Source: Sinorhizobium sp. 6-70 (GTDB taxonomy: Bacteria > Pseudomonadota > Alphaproteobacteria > Rhizobiales > Rhizobiaceae). From it: DNA of 47,115 bases. Shown here piece after piece: positions 25,107 through 33,929 of this stretch (the stretch's first letter is position 1; each line of letters starts with the position of its first letter). The notes under the pieces are model-generated. The model made no database searches and was not told the origin of the DNA. It saw only the letters and a program-made list of their open reading frames with translations. The translations under genes were made by a program, and so were the position numbers. Where the stretch lies: the NCBI RefSeq assembly GCF_030124375.1, contig NZ_JASKLS010000019.1, positions 1-47,115 on the forward strand, in the 5' to 3' direction.

Positions 25107-25192
25107 ATAGCTCAGACGCGCGAGAGGTTATCCTCGTCCGCAGTTCATTTCCTTCAAGACCGCAGGTTCAAATCCTTCCTCACAACAAATTT
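25107..25192 (+). other. Possible degenerate tRNA (fMet-like 3' half)
   Basis: The 3' part, with TTCAT, then AAGACCGCAGGTTCAAATCC, follows the anticodon-to-T-arm order of an initiator tRNA-Met with one extra base and several mismatches. The T-loop TTCAAAT is intact but the T-stem has a mismatch, and no CCA end is kept. The 5' part (GAATAGCTCAGACG) only loosely resembles a D-arm. It may be a decayed tRNA or an old integration-site scar. Confidence 0.3.
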
Positions 25193-25474
25193 CAACATAA
25201 CTCGATCGCCATCTTTAGATCTTCTATAAGGGCGCTGACGACGATCTCTTGATCTCTCTGGCGACGCCGGGTGAAGTGAAAATCGCTGATATGTAGGATA
25301 GTAAGAAGGTCATTCTCGATCATACAGACGCGCGCCCCGATCGTTTGCCGCACCATCGGTAGTATGAGTCAGCGAAACCTGCAATCGAAGAGCAAAACGG
25401 GATAAATGGCGCAGGCACTCATCGCGACCTTGCGCAGATCAAGGAAACGCCGCATATAAATCAGAGGTGTAATC
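25193..25474. other. No recognisable gene
   Basis: AT-richer non-coding stretch between the tRNA-like remnant and the small gene at 25475. I see no motif apart from the ribosome-binding site of that gene at its end. Confidence 0.4.
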
Positions 25475-25672
25475 GTGATTAGAACCATGAAGAAGAGATC
25501 TGAGACAACGCCAGTAAAGGGCGGGTGGGTTAAGCGTGAAGCTGCCACAGGCCGTTTCATGGAGGTTGTCACGCACAAGGGTGCCGCTAAGGCAAGTTCG
25601 AAAACGGAGGCTACGGTAAGGGAAGCTTCGTCCAAGCGCAGTTCGGCGCTGAAGCGCCTGGCAGATCGCTAG
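25475..25672 (+). CDS. Small basic hypothetical protein
   Basis: The 65-residue, lysine- and arginine-rich protein contains K-G-G-W-V-K-R-E-A-A-T-G-R-F-M-E-V and ends S-S-K-R-S-S-A-L-K-R-L-A-D-R, a pattern I associate with small conserved rhizobial proteins of unknown function. An AGAGGTG lies 5 bp before GTG 25475, which supports this start; ATG 25487 is an alternative. The charged helical C-terminus might bind nucleic acid or a partner protein, but nothing in the sequence proves a role. Confidence 0.55.
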   Translation: MIRTMKKRSETTPVKGGWVKREAATGRFMEVVTHKGAAKASSKTEATVREASSKRSSALKRLADR

Positions 25673-25675
25673 CCG

Positions 25676-25835
25676 TCGGCATCGCACCGGGCCGAAGACT
25701 CTCTGATACGATCTGCGCCTTCACCTCGTCCGGCCAGTGCCGGTGAACCTCACGTCCAGACCTCCTGGTCGTGAGAACCTCCAATGTACTCTCCATGGAG
25801 AAACTCCCTTCGCTAGTCCATGGAAAGCCGATCAC
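25676..25835 (-). mobile_element. IS66-family TnpA remnant
   Basis: On the minus strand, the frame with R-R-W-x-type start reads V-H-R-H-W-P-D-E-V-K-A-Q-I-V-S-E-S-L-R-P-G-A, typical of the IS66 orfA (TnpA) N-terminus. It breaks within 30 codons after this and no tnpB or tnpC is near. Confidence 0.6.
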
Positions 25836-26258
25836 AGATTAGGGCGAAGAGGACAACGTGGGGGTGGAACACCGGTTACCCTGAATTGGCGTTCGATTGT
25901 TGATTTGTTCTTGGACGGTCTACCGCGGCCAGTGAGCCTCGACAGCGCAAAGTAAGCCAGCAATCCGAAAAAACTATCGACCAACAGGGCGAGACCCATT
26001 TCCTGATTGAGGAAATCTCCAGCGTCGGTCATTACCAACCACGAGGCTCATATCTTCCGACACAGCCATGACATCACGCGCTCTATGCGAAGGTGGACAT
26101 CCGGAGACTCGCGCTTTTAGACGGCCGTAGCCGGGACGGGTGCAATGATGCCTCTGCGATCCGCACTCGAGCAGTCTCTGGGCATGCGCCAAGGACTTGG
26201 ATACAAGTACCAGCATCAGCCCGGCGACAACGCTTCCTAGATCCGGCACCCCCATTCG
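25836..26258. other. No recognisable gene upstream of the effector
   Basis: Only short overlapping frames occur. The segment probably holds mobile-element debris and the distal part of the effector promoter region. Confidence 0.4.
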
Positions 26259-26289
26259 GTCAGCTCTACGTCAGACAAGACCGTTATTA
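26259..26289 (+). promoter_or_regulatory. tts-box-like element
   Basis: The site starts GTCAGCT, keeps CG and AG at the expected positions and CC at the 3' part, and matches most conserved positions of the rhizobial tts box bound by TtsI. It begins 99 bp before the effector ATG on the same strand. The 3' end of the motif is weak. Confidence 0.6.
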
Positions 26290-26357
26290 TATGGACCGAG
26301 TCGGCCTGGCTATCCGCGAGGGCAAACAGCCCATTCCCTCTACATCGGAGGTGGATC

Positions 26358-29300
26358 ATGAGAGGCATTGACGGGCACGGGAATTCGTTCAGGTTGGAAT
26401 GTGCCAACGAAGATGGAGGCGCCGATGGTTCTCGCGCAGGAGCGGCGCGTGCCGCTGGCGAAGAGACCCGGTTCGATTCTGCTGTGGAGCGGATGCGCTC
26501 TGAGCCCCAGGAGTCAGGCGCTTCCCCATCCAGCACCGCGCACCGGTTGGCCGATCCAGCCATCGGCGCGCATCGAATCCTTGGCGCTGCGCTGCGGGGC
26601 GTAATGGGTGGAAGCGCTCGTCGTTTCCGCTCCCTGCCGGAATCCAGTTCTTCGCGTTCTGATGAGAAATTGTGTAGTGACGATCCGGCAGTTGGGAGCT
26701 CGCAAACAACCTCGCGCCCGCCGCACACCCAATCCGTCTCCGATCGGCGGGGCGGACCAGAAGGGGCGCGCGTGCACGAGCGGCCAGCGGAGGCCGCCCT
26801 GGGTTCTGGCTCGCAGCGACCCTACAGATCTTACCGTGGCGCACCAAGTGGCGATGCAGGCTTCTTGCACTCGGGTGACGAGCCCTGGCGCGCCAATCGA
26901 GCGGCCGAAAGCTCGCAAAGAACCGCGCCGCCGGTGCATGACCAGCCCGTCTCCGGCCCAGGTGACGTACCAGAAAGATTTAGACGTTCAGATGAACTAA
27001 ATGCTGCGCTCAGAGAAATCGCCAGAGCTCGCAACATCATTATTTTCTCACGTAAAGTGGTGCATTACGGCAATCATCTGCGGGGGCAGGAGCTTTCAGA
27101 ATTTTTGCAGAACGCAGCCGCCCATTTCGACGCTCGGTTTGTGGCGCAAATGGAAGCAAATATCCGGTCGTCATGGGGATACGCCACGACTTGCAACGCG
27201 GTGAGCCGGGAAGCCGGAGGCGAAGCCGGCATAAGAGCTTGCCGCGCCCTGGCGACCCAAGTATCGCAGCTTGACAAAGCGCTCTTGAAGCAAGTCGATC
27301 GCCGGGCCTTTTCCCTTTTCGCATCATCGTTCGGTCGGCATCCCAGGGCAGCGGAATGCCGCGACGGAACGGTCAAGATCGCAGAATTTTGTTGCGATGA
27401 ACGCGGGATACTTCACGCAGCCGACAGTCAAGATCTGGCACTACTGGTGAACGGCTTCAGCAAGTGGCCGGAAGCGGCCACCTGTCGCGACGCCACAATC
27501 GCGATCGCCGGTGAGGTGCGTCATCTTCGGCTCTCCGATTTCTGGCCACAAGAGCTGGCGAACTTGGTGAACGGTTTTAGCAAATGGCCGGAAGCGGCGA
27601 TGTGTCGCGAGGCCACAGTCGCAATCGCCGATGAGATCCCTCACCGTCGGCTCTCCGAGTTTACGCCGCAGCACCTGGCGAACTTCGTGAACGGTTTCAG
27701 CAAGTGGCCGGAAGCGGCGGCCTGTCGCGACGCCACGGTCGCAATCGCGAGTGCAATCCCTCACCGCCAGCTCTCCGATTTTACGCCACAAGAGCTGGCG
27801 AACCTGGTGAACGGTTTTAGCAAATGGCCGGAAGCGGCGATGTGTCGCGAGGCCACAGTCGCAATCGCCGATGAGATCCCTCGCCGCCGGCTCTCCGAGT
27901 TTTCCCAACAGGCGTTGGCGAACCTGGTGAACGGCTTCAGCAAGTGGCCGGCAGCGGCGGACTGTCGCGACGCCACGGTCGCAATCGCGAGTGCGATCTC
28001 CCGCCGCCGGCTCTCCGATTTTACGCCACAAGAGCTGGCGAACCTGATGAATGGTTTCAGCAAGTGGCCGGCAGCGGCGGACTGTCGCGAGGCCGCGGTC
28101 GCAATCGCCGGTGAGATCCCTCACCGCCGGCTCTCCGAATTTACACCACAGCACTTGGCGAACCTGGTGAACGGCTTCAGCAAGTGGCCGGCAGCGGCGA
28201 TGTGTCGCGAGGCCACGTTCGCAATCGCCGGTGCGATCTCCCGCCGCCGGCTCTTCGAATTTACACCGCAGACCCTGGCGAACCTGGTGAATGGTTTCAG
28301 CAAGTGGCCGGCAGCGGCGGACTGTCGCGAGGCTACGGTCGCAATCGCCGGTGAGATCCCTCACCGCCGGCTCTCCGATTTTTCCCAGATGGCCCTGGCA
28401 GACTTGGTGAACGGTTTCAGCAAGTGGCCGGAAGCGGCGGACTGTCGCGACGCCACGGTCGCAATCGCCGGTGCGATCCTTCGCCGCCGGATCTCCGATT
28501 TTATACCGCAGGACCTGGCGAACCTGGTGAACGGTTTCAGCAAGTGGCCGGAAGTCGCGGACTGTCGCGAGGCCACGGTCGCAATCGCCGGTGAGGTGCG
28601 TCGTCGCCAGCTCTCCGATTTTACACCGCAGGCCCTGACGAACCTGGTGAACGGTTTCAGCAAGTGGCCGGAAGCGGCGGCCTGTCGCGACGCCACGGTC
28701 GCAATCGCCGGTGAGGTGCGTCGTCGCCAGCTCTCCGTTTTTACACCGCAGGCGTTGGCGAACCTGGTGAACGGTTTCAGCAAGTGGCCGGAAGCGGCGG
28801 CCTGTCGCGACGCCACGGTCGCAATCGCCGGTGCGGTGCGTCGTCGCCAGCTCTCCGGTTTTAGTCCGCAGGCCTTGACGAACCTGGTGAACGGTTTCAG
28901 CAAGTGGCCGGACGAAGTGGAGTGTCAGCAGGCGCTAATAGATGTCGCGCGCGGCCTCGGCACGGGAGACCGGCGCTTCGGTGCTTTTACAACGCCTCAG
29001 CTCAGCATGATTGCCCATGCCCTCGGGCGAACTGTCATGAGGGAGCAGGACACCGGACAAATCACAGAGACCGCTCTGCTGAGCGATCGGCTCCATCAGA
29101 TGGCGCACCATCTTCATTATGCCACTGATCGCCTGGAGCAGACCAATCTGCTGAGTATCGTCAACATTTTCAAGGCCTTGGCAAAGGTCCGGCTGTTCGA
29201 CGATCTCGGTTTGCTCGCATCGGCAGGGCTAAATCGCCTTACGGAATTGAGCCGCACCCCTGGCTTTGCCACCGAGAACAACCTCGAATCCCTGGGTAAT

Positions 29301-32300
29301 CTGTGCGCAGCTCTGCTGCCGCTGGCCCGCAGCTCGCAGAAGCCGCTGCGCTGGCACCGCAGACAAGCTCTAGGTTTGCTGAACGATCTGCAATCAGTCG
29401 TGGAGCAGAAGATCGAGGCGCATCGCGCAGCAAGCGATGCGGAGCGGACCCGTGGACCATTCGCGACCCGCCGTCCCGCGCTGTCGATCTATCAGGTGCT
29501 CAAGGCGCGTGCGAGTCTGGAGAATCTGTACCGACGACCGCATGTCGAGGGCAAGAAGTCCGATTTGAGGATGAGGCAGCAAGAGCTGCGTCGTGGGACC
29601 CGGGAGATCCTGGCCCACGCGCGCGACCTCATCCAAAGCGATCTTGCCCACATGAGCTGGAATCTGATCGCGCAGATCGAGGCGGATAGTCCGGTCGACG
29701 TGCTCGACTCCTTCATGGCTCAGGATGCGGCAAGGATCCAGGCGCAACATTCTGCATCAGTATTCGACGTGCATCAGGTGGTGCGAACCATGGATCACGA
29801 GCCTCGACCGCCACAGGGGGAAGCGGGACTGATGCAGTTGCCGGTGGTGGACATGCAGGGGCGGCGAACTGCCACGGAGACCGAGACGCGGTATTCGATA
29901 TTTCATCGCCTGACCTCGGGAGCGTTGCCGGTGGTTGCGGTACAGCTGCCCGCAAGGCCGAGCGCCTTCATGTTGGCGCGCGCGCCCACTGTCGGGGGTG
30001 TGCCGTACCGCATGGACCTGTTCGGCGGAAGCAAGTTAAAGCCACCAAAACCGACCGTGTCGCAGATCGCCGCCCGTGCTTCAGGCGAGCAGCCAACCGC
30101 GTCTTCCGGGGGGAAGCTGCTGGCCATTCCCTATGCCGACACCGCCCCAGGCACCGCGTTCGAGCAGCTATCGCGCGCCTGGGCTCCCTTCAAAGAGGCC
30201 TATTATTACACGCAGCGCAGGGGGTTTGCAGCGCCACCGGCGATCAAAGATCTCGGGCCTCATGACTACGCGCTGGAGGGCACCTTCAAACTATTGCTGC
30301 TGCCGGACCGCCCTGCCACCCAGGCGCATCCCTTCGAGCTGACCGGACCGCAAGGCCCGATTGCCCTGCGCCCCCATGACGGCTGCGGCTTCATCAGGGC
30401 CTCGCTGGCCGAGCGCATGCCAGCGGTCCGCCGGGCCGGCCACCGGGACGGCCCCGATCGGGTGCAGGCCTTTGGTGAGGGAAGGCGATTGTCGCTGCCC
30501 TCCTCTGCGCTGCACCATTATCCGCGCAGCGCGCAGGTGGCGGATGAGGCGCGCGAGAAGGCCACGAACTGGCTTGAGCGCAGGCAAGGGGAAAAGCTGA
30601 CGTCCCTGGAACTGTTTCGCATCGTGACGGCCGGACATATCGATGGTCCCGGCGCAGTCGCCGTACCGTCCGATGATGGCTGTCTCCATGTGCCGACGCT
30701 CAAGAGCGACACTTTGACGGGAACGGGTGGCGTGCTGCTCGGGCGGTCGCCCTATGACAAGCCCAACTTGCGCCCGTTCGAAGCCGAACGAGTCAGGTCG
30801 GCGGGTGATGGCGATTCGACTGCGGCGTTCCTGGATCAGTGCGTGGCCATCCAGTATAGTTTTAATGTCACCCAGAAGTCAGGGGAGGAATTGGCGGCCG
30901 ACGATCCGACTTTCTTTGCCAAAGGAATTCTGATCGTGGTGCCGGACGAGATGTGGCCGGCCAACTACGCAGGCCGTGGGCTGGTAATGTCTGCCGAGGA
31001 CGTCAAGTCCCATTCGAGCTGGACCAGGCGCAAGGACCGCGTAACGGAGGACACGCCAGTCGACTGCGTCGGCATCCTCCAGGCGACCGAACTATTCGCC
31101 CCGGGCTCGTTGGTTGCCATTCCGATCACCGAACAGAAAAAGCTTGACGGGGACTTCGACGGGGACACGGCCATTATCATCGCCGACCGGCCGCAGCTTT
31201 ATGAGCATGTCCGGAAGTTCGATCAGGACGAGCAAGCGCGCGGCCTGCGCTCACTCAAGCCGCCAAAGTCGCATACCCCGGCAATTGAGGGCGAGAGCTA
31301 CCAATTCAGTCGTGCCAACCAAATCCTCGCTGCGACGCAGGATGTCTTGGAAATGTATAGCTGCCTGCAGCGAGACTTTCTGGCTCAATCGCATGACGCC
31401 CGACACTGGTTTGCCGAGCGCGCCGTGTTTGGTACCTTCGAAGGCATTCACCACGAGCTCAAGCGAGACATCTATGACCTGTTGAACCAGGAGCAGGTGC
31501 GTGGCCAGGATATTCAAGACAAGCTCGAGCGGACGAGGGACGAGATCGAGACCGCAGACCATCCGGTCGCCGGCGAAGTCATCGAGCTGCTCGTTTCCGA
31601 CCTCCAGGCATGGAAAGAGGTCCTGTCCTACAGGGTTGAAAGCGAGAGCGACCCAACCCTGACGTTGACTCCAGAGCTCTCTGAACTTTTCCCTGACCTG
31701 GCGGCAACCTATCCGGCAACGCCTCACCCACGCGACCGCGTCCAGCTCTTGCTGGACCACTATCCTGCGCGCATCGATCCCCGCCCGAATGGTTACGACG
31801 CGGACGACCTCCTGCAAAGCGCTAAGAATCTCCTTAGTCTCGGCAGCAAGGTCGGGACCGACGCCTATAAATCCGACACGGGTGCTCGCCTCTTCATGAA
31901 GAAGGGCCAAACGCTTCAGCGGCTCCTACAACGGACGCCAGGTCTGAAGTCCGTGCCCTACAGCAAGAGACTGGCGGCGACCCTCAACCAGGGCAGGTTC
32001 GATGCCGATGCGGTCCTGGAGGATCTGAAGGACAATCCCACGCTGGCGGCTTCAATCATGGAAGCCTCGACCAAGCTTGCTGTGGAGAAGCAGATCGTGC
32101 CCACCGCCTCTGGCCGACAGCCTGCCGCCGACGATTCCGCCATGGCGGTCACGCTGACCCGCTACGAGGCCTCAGAGCGCGCCCAAATGGAGGCTGCCCG
32201 CGCCAAGACCGAAGAGGGGGAAATCACCGCAACGGCACTCTGGGTTGCCGGAGCCCTGAGGAAAGCAGACGTCCAGGTGAATATGCCCCATCTCGATCAT

Positions 32301-33464
32301 CGCTTGAAATCAGAAAGCTCCATCAAAGACCAGCTTACCGGCATGAGCGCCAAATCCGGCGGCGCACAGCTGATCAACAACGCCGTCCGCCATGTCTTCG
32401 AAGTCCCCGACATGGATTTCACCCGCGCCTTCAAGACCGCCATGCTGGCGTTCGACGAGCGGGGCTATACCGAGGTCAGCACGACCAACTGGTTCAGGAT
32501 GCGCAATCCGACCTTCGTCGGCATCAAAACCGTGCTCGCCACCCCGGACGATTATCGCTTCGAGGTGGAGTTCCACACGCCAGAGAGTTGCCAGGCCAAG
32601 ATTGACAATCACGATACCTACAAGGAGTTGGATAAGCTTCGCAGGCAGGCGAGCGGCGATACTCTGGAGCAAGGCAAGGCGGAGGAGCTCACACAGCGCG
32701 CCCGAGACGTCTGCAAGGAGGTCACAATCCCCGATGGCGCCGGGAACATCCCCCACTGGGGCAGCGACGGCGCCAGCACAGCGTCGGCATTGCGAGCGGC
32801 CGAAAAACCAAGAAGGCCAGAGAGGTCAGCCATTGCAAAGGAGATTGTCGCTGCTCTCGGTCCGCGGCCCATCGTGCTCGTCGGCCTCCCCGGGGCGGGT
32901 AAATCCTCTATTGGCCCAGCACTCGCGCGACGACTGGGGCTCACTTTCATCGATTCCGACAAAAAAATCGAGGCAGAGACCGGTATGAAGATTAGCGACA
33001 TCTTCGATAGCAAAGACAAAGGCGAGGGATGGTTCAGGGATCGTGAGGCTAGCGTGATCGCGGAGCAAATCGAGAAAGGAACCATTGTCCTCGCAACCGG
33101 CGGTGGCGCGTTCGAGCGCGAGGAAACCCGGCGCCTGATCCTGGACAAGGCGGTGTCGATCTGGCTCGACACTAATCGGGACGAGATATGGAAGCGCCTT
33201 GCAAAGGAAACCAGCCGTCCGTTGCTGCAAGTCGACAACGCGGAGGATAGCTCCGCCGCCGGGAGCTTCAGCAAGTCGGCCACCAAAAAGGAGCGCTTTG
33301 ACAAAATCGTCGCGCAGCGCACGCCTCACTATCGCCAAGCCGATCTCACGCTCGTTCCGCGCGAGAAGAGAGACAACAAGAACGCAGATGCATGCGTGCG
33401 GGCGCTACACACCTATCTTTGCGACCAGGGCGCCCCGAACCAGAGGCGGCCTGGAGATCAATGA
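26358..33464 (+). CDS. SKWP-family (RipS/XopAD-like) type III effector with C-terminal shikimate kinase
   Basis: The 2368-residue protein starts at ATG 26358, 6 bp after GGAGGTG. Residues 1-215 are Ser/Arg/Pro-rich and disordered-looking, as in secreted effectors. Residues about 360-857 hold 13 copies of a 40-residue unit with N-G-F-S-K-W-P, the SKWP repeat of Ralstonia RipS and Xanthomonas XopAD effectors (alpha-solenoid type). A long helical part follows. Residues 1597-1603 read D-G-D-F-D-G-D, like the metal site of two-barrel RNA polymerases. Residues about 1975-2105 resemble RelA/SpoT nucleotidyltransferases (R-L-K-S-E-S-S at 1982-1988, F-E-V-E-F-H-T at 2068-2074). Residues about 2165-2350 form a shikimate kinase domain with G-L-P-G-A-G-K-S-S at 2176-2184, F-I-D-S-D, G-G-G-A-F and R-P-L-L. 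A tts-box-like site precedes it. SKWP membership is firm; enzyme activities are inferred. Confidence 0.9.
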   Translation: MRGIDGHGNSFRLECANEDGGADGSRAGAARAAGEETRFDSAVERMRSEPQESGASPSSTAHRLADPAIGAHRILGAALRGVMGGSARRFRSLPESSSSRSDEKLCSDDPAVGSSQTTSRPPHTQSVSDRRGGPEGARVHERPAEAALGSGSQRPYRSYRGAPSGDAGFLHSGDEPWRANRAAESSQRTAPPVHDQPVSGPGDVPERFRRSDELNAALREIARARNIIIFSRKVVHYGNHLRGQELSEFLQNAAAHFDARFVAQMEANIRSSWGYATTCNAVSREAGGEAGIRACRALATQVSQLDKALLKQVDRRAFSLFASSFGRHPRAAECRDGTVKIAEFCCDERGILHAADSQDLALLVNGFSKWPEAATCRDATIAIAGEVRHLRLSDFWPQELANLVNGFSKWPEAAMCREATVAIADEIPHRRLSEFTPQHLANFVNGFSKWPEAAACRDATVAIASAIPHRQLSDFTPQELANLVNGFSKWPEAAMCREATVAIADEIPRRRLSEFSQQALANLVNGFSKWPAAADCRDATVAIASAISRRRLSDFTPQELANLMNGFSKWPAAADCREAAVAIAGEIPHRRLSEFTPQHLANLVNGFSKWPAAAMCREATFAIAGAISRRRLFEFTPQTLANLVNGFSKWPAAADCREATVAIAGEIPHRRLSDFSQMALADLVNGFSKWPEAADCRDATVAIAGAILRRRISDFIPQDLANLVNGFSKWPEVADCREATVAIAGEVRRRQLSDFTPQALTNLVNGFSKWPEAAACRDATVAIAGEVRRRQLSVFTPQALANLVNGFSKWPEAAACRDATVAIAGAVRRRQLSGFSPQALTNLVNGFSKWPDEVECQQALIDVARGLGTGDRRFGAFTTPQLSMIAHALGRTVMREQDTGQITETALLSDRLHQMAHHLHYATDRLEQTNLLSIVNIFKALAKVRLFDDLGLLASAGLNRLTELSRTPGFATENNLESLGNLCAALLPLARSSQKPLRWHRRQALGLLNDLQSVVEQKIEAHRAASDAERTRGPFATRRPALSIYQVLKARASLENLYRRPHVEGKKSDLRMRQQELRRGTREILAHARDLIQSDLAHMSWNLIAQIEADSPVDVLDSFMAQDAARIQAQHSASVFDVHQVVRTMDHEPRPPQGEAGLMQLPVVDMQGRRTATETETRYSIFHRLTSGALPVVAVQLPARPSAFMLARAPTVGGVPYRMDLFGGSKLKPPKPTVSQIAARASGEQPTASSGGKLLAIPYADTAPGTAFEQLSRAWAPFKEAYYYTQRRGFAAPPAIKDLGPHDYALEGTFKLLLLPDRPATQAHPFELTGPQGPIALRPHDGCGFIRASLAERMPAVRRAGHRDGPDRVQAFGEGRRLSLPSSALHHYPRSAQVADEAREKATNWLERRQGEKLTSLELFRIVTAGHIDGPGAVAVPSDDGCLHVPTLKSDTLTGTGGVLLGRSPYDKPNLRPFEAERVRSAGDGDSTAAFLDQCVAIQYSFNVTQKSGEELAADDPTFFAKGILIVVPDEMWPANYAGRGLVMSAEDVKSHSSWTRRKDRVTEDTPVDCVGILQATELFAPGSLVAIPITEQKKLDGDFDGDTAIIIADRPQLYEHVRKFDQDEQARGLRSLKPPKSHTPAIEGESYQFSRANQILAATQDVLEMYSCLQRDFLAQSHDARHWFAERAVFGTFEGIHHELKRDIYDLLNQEQVRGQDIQDKLERTRDEIETADHPVAGEVIELLVSDLQAWKEVLSYRVESESDPTLTLTPELSELFPDLAATYPATPHPRDRVQLLLDHYPARIDPRPNGYDADDLLQSAKNLLSLGSKVGTDAYKSDTGARLFMKKGQTLQRLLQRTPGLKSVPYSKRLAATLNQGRFDADAVLEDLKDNPTLAASIMEASTKLAVEKQIVPTASGRQPAADDSAMAVTLTRYEASERAQMEAARAKTEEGEITATALWVAGALRKADVQVNMPHLDHRLKSESSIKDQLTGMSAKSGGAQLINNAVRHVFEVPDMDFTRAFKTAMLAFDERGYTEVSTTNWFRMRNPTFVGIKTVLATPDDYRFEVEFHTPESCQAKIDNHDTYKELDKLRRQASGDTLEQGKAEELTQRARDVCKEVTIPDGAGNIPHWGSDGASTASALRAAEKPRRPERSAIAKEIVAALGPRPIVLVGLPGAGKSSIGPALARRLGLTFIDSDKKIEAETGMKISDIFDSKDKGEGWFRDREASVIAEQIEKGTIVLATGGGAFEREETRRLILDKAVSIWLDTNRDEIWKRLAKETSRPLLQVDNAEDSSAAGSFSKSATKKERFDKIVAQRTPHYRQADLTLVPREKRDNKNADACVRALHTYLCDQGAPNQRRPGDQ
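27435..28930 (+). repeat. Tandem 120-bp SKWP repeat array
   Basis: Twelve full 120-bp units and a partial thirteenth, strictly in register (AAGTGGCCG recurs every 120 bp from 27462 to 28902). Units differ by a few bases, and mix-and-match variants (GAAGCGG/GCAGCGG, GACGCC/GAGGCC) suggest unequal crossing-over or gene conversion. A diverged copy without S-K-W-P (F-G-R-H-P-R-A-A-E-C-R-D) lies just before the array. Confidence 0.95.
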
Positions 33465-33479
33465 GAGGCATATGGCGAT

Positions 33480-33853
33480 CGATACCGCAAACCTACCGGG
33501 ACGGGAACCTCGTCACGGGCCAGCGTCAGCGACACCAACGTCTGACAATTGGCTCGCTTCCCCAGCATCGACGCATATTGTGGCGCGACCCGACGGAACG
33601 GTCGCCCTTCTTCGGCAGACCGGTGTCGTCGATCACCAGAAACGCATCTGAAGCCCCGACAATCTTGTCCGCCTGCACTGCCAACTCCGCCTCAAGCGGA
33701 TCGGCATACCAAATGCCATCCGGGATGAAATGATGCCGGCGATCGTAATGCACGGGCGCAACGCGTTCGGCCATCGGCTCGATGCTCTTGCGATCACCCG
33801 GCCCGATCAGACCGGCAATATAAACCGGGCACATCTGCCGCCGCTTCTTCTCT
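33480..33853 (-). mobile_element. IS701-type (DDE_5) transposase remnant
   Basis: On the minus strand the sequence encodes C-P-V-Y-I-A-G-L-I-G-P-G-D-R-K-S, then H-H-F-I-P-D-G-I-W-Y, then A-F-L-V-I-D-D-T-G-L-P-K-K-G, hallmarks of IS701-type transposases. A one-base shift near 33588 puts the continuation (A-N-C-Q-T-L-V-S-L-T-L-A-R-D-E-V-P-V) in another frame. Both ends are lost. It lies between the effector stop and the truncated effector-like gene, and its insertion probably truncated the latter. Confidence 0.82.
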
Positions 33854-33929
33854 GTCTCAGCTCGACGACAATGCGCTAAAGAACATTGCCAAAGAACTTT
33901 TTCCGGGTAACAGAAATTTGGCCGGTGCG

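Noticed and set aside
27441..28364. Long antisense open frame through the SKWP repeats
   Set aside because: The 120-bp period is a multiple of three, so any stop-free frame stays open across all repeats; there is no ribosome-binding site or independent motif.
27435..28930. CRISPR array or TAL-effector-type repeats
   Set aside because: Repeats are coding, contiguous and without spacers, and the 40-residue unit with S-K-W-P differs from the 34-residue TAL unit.
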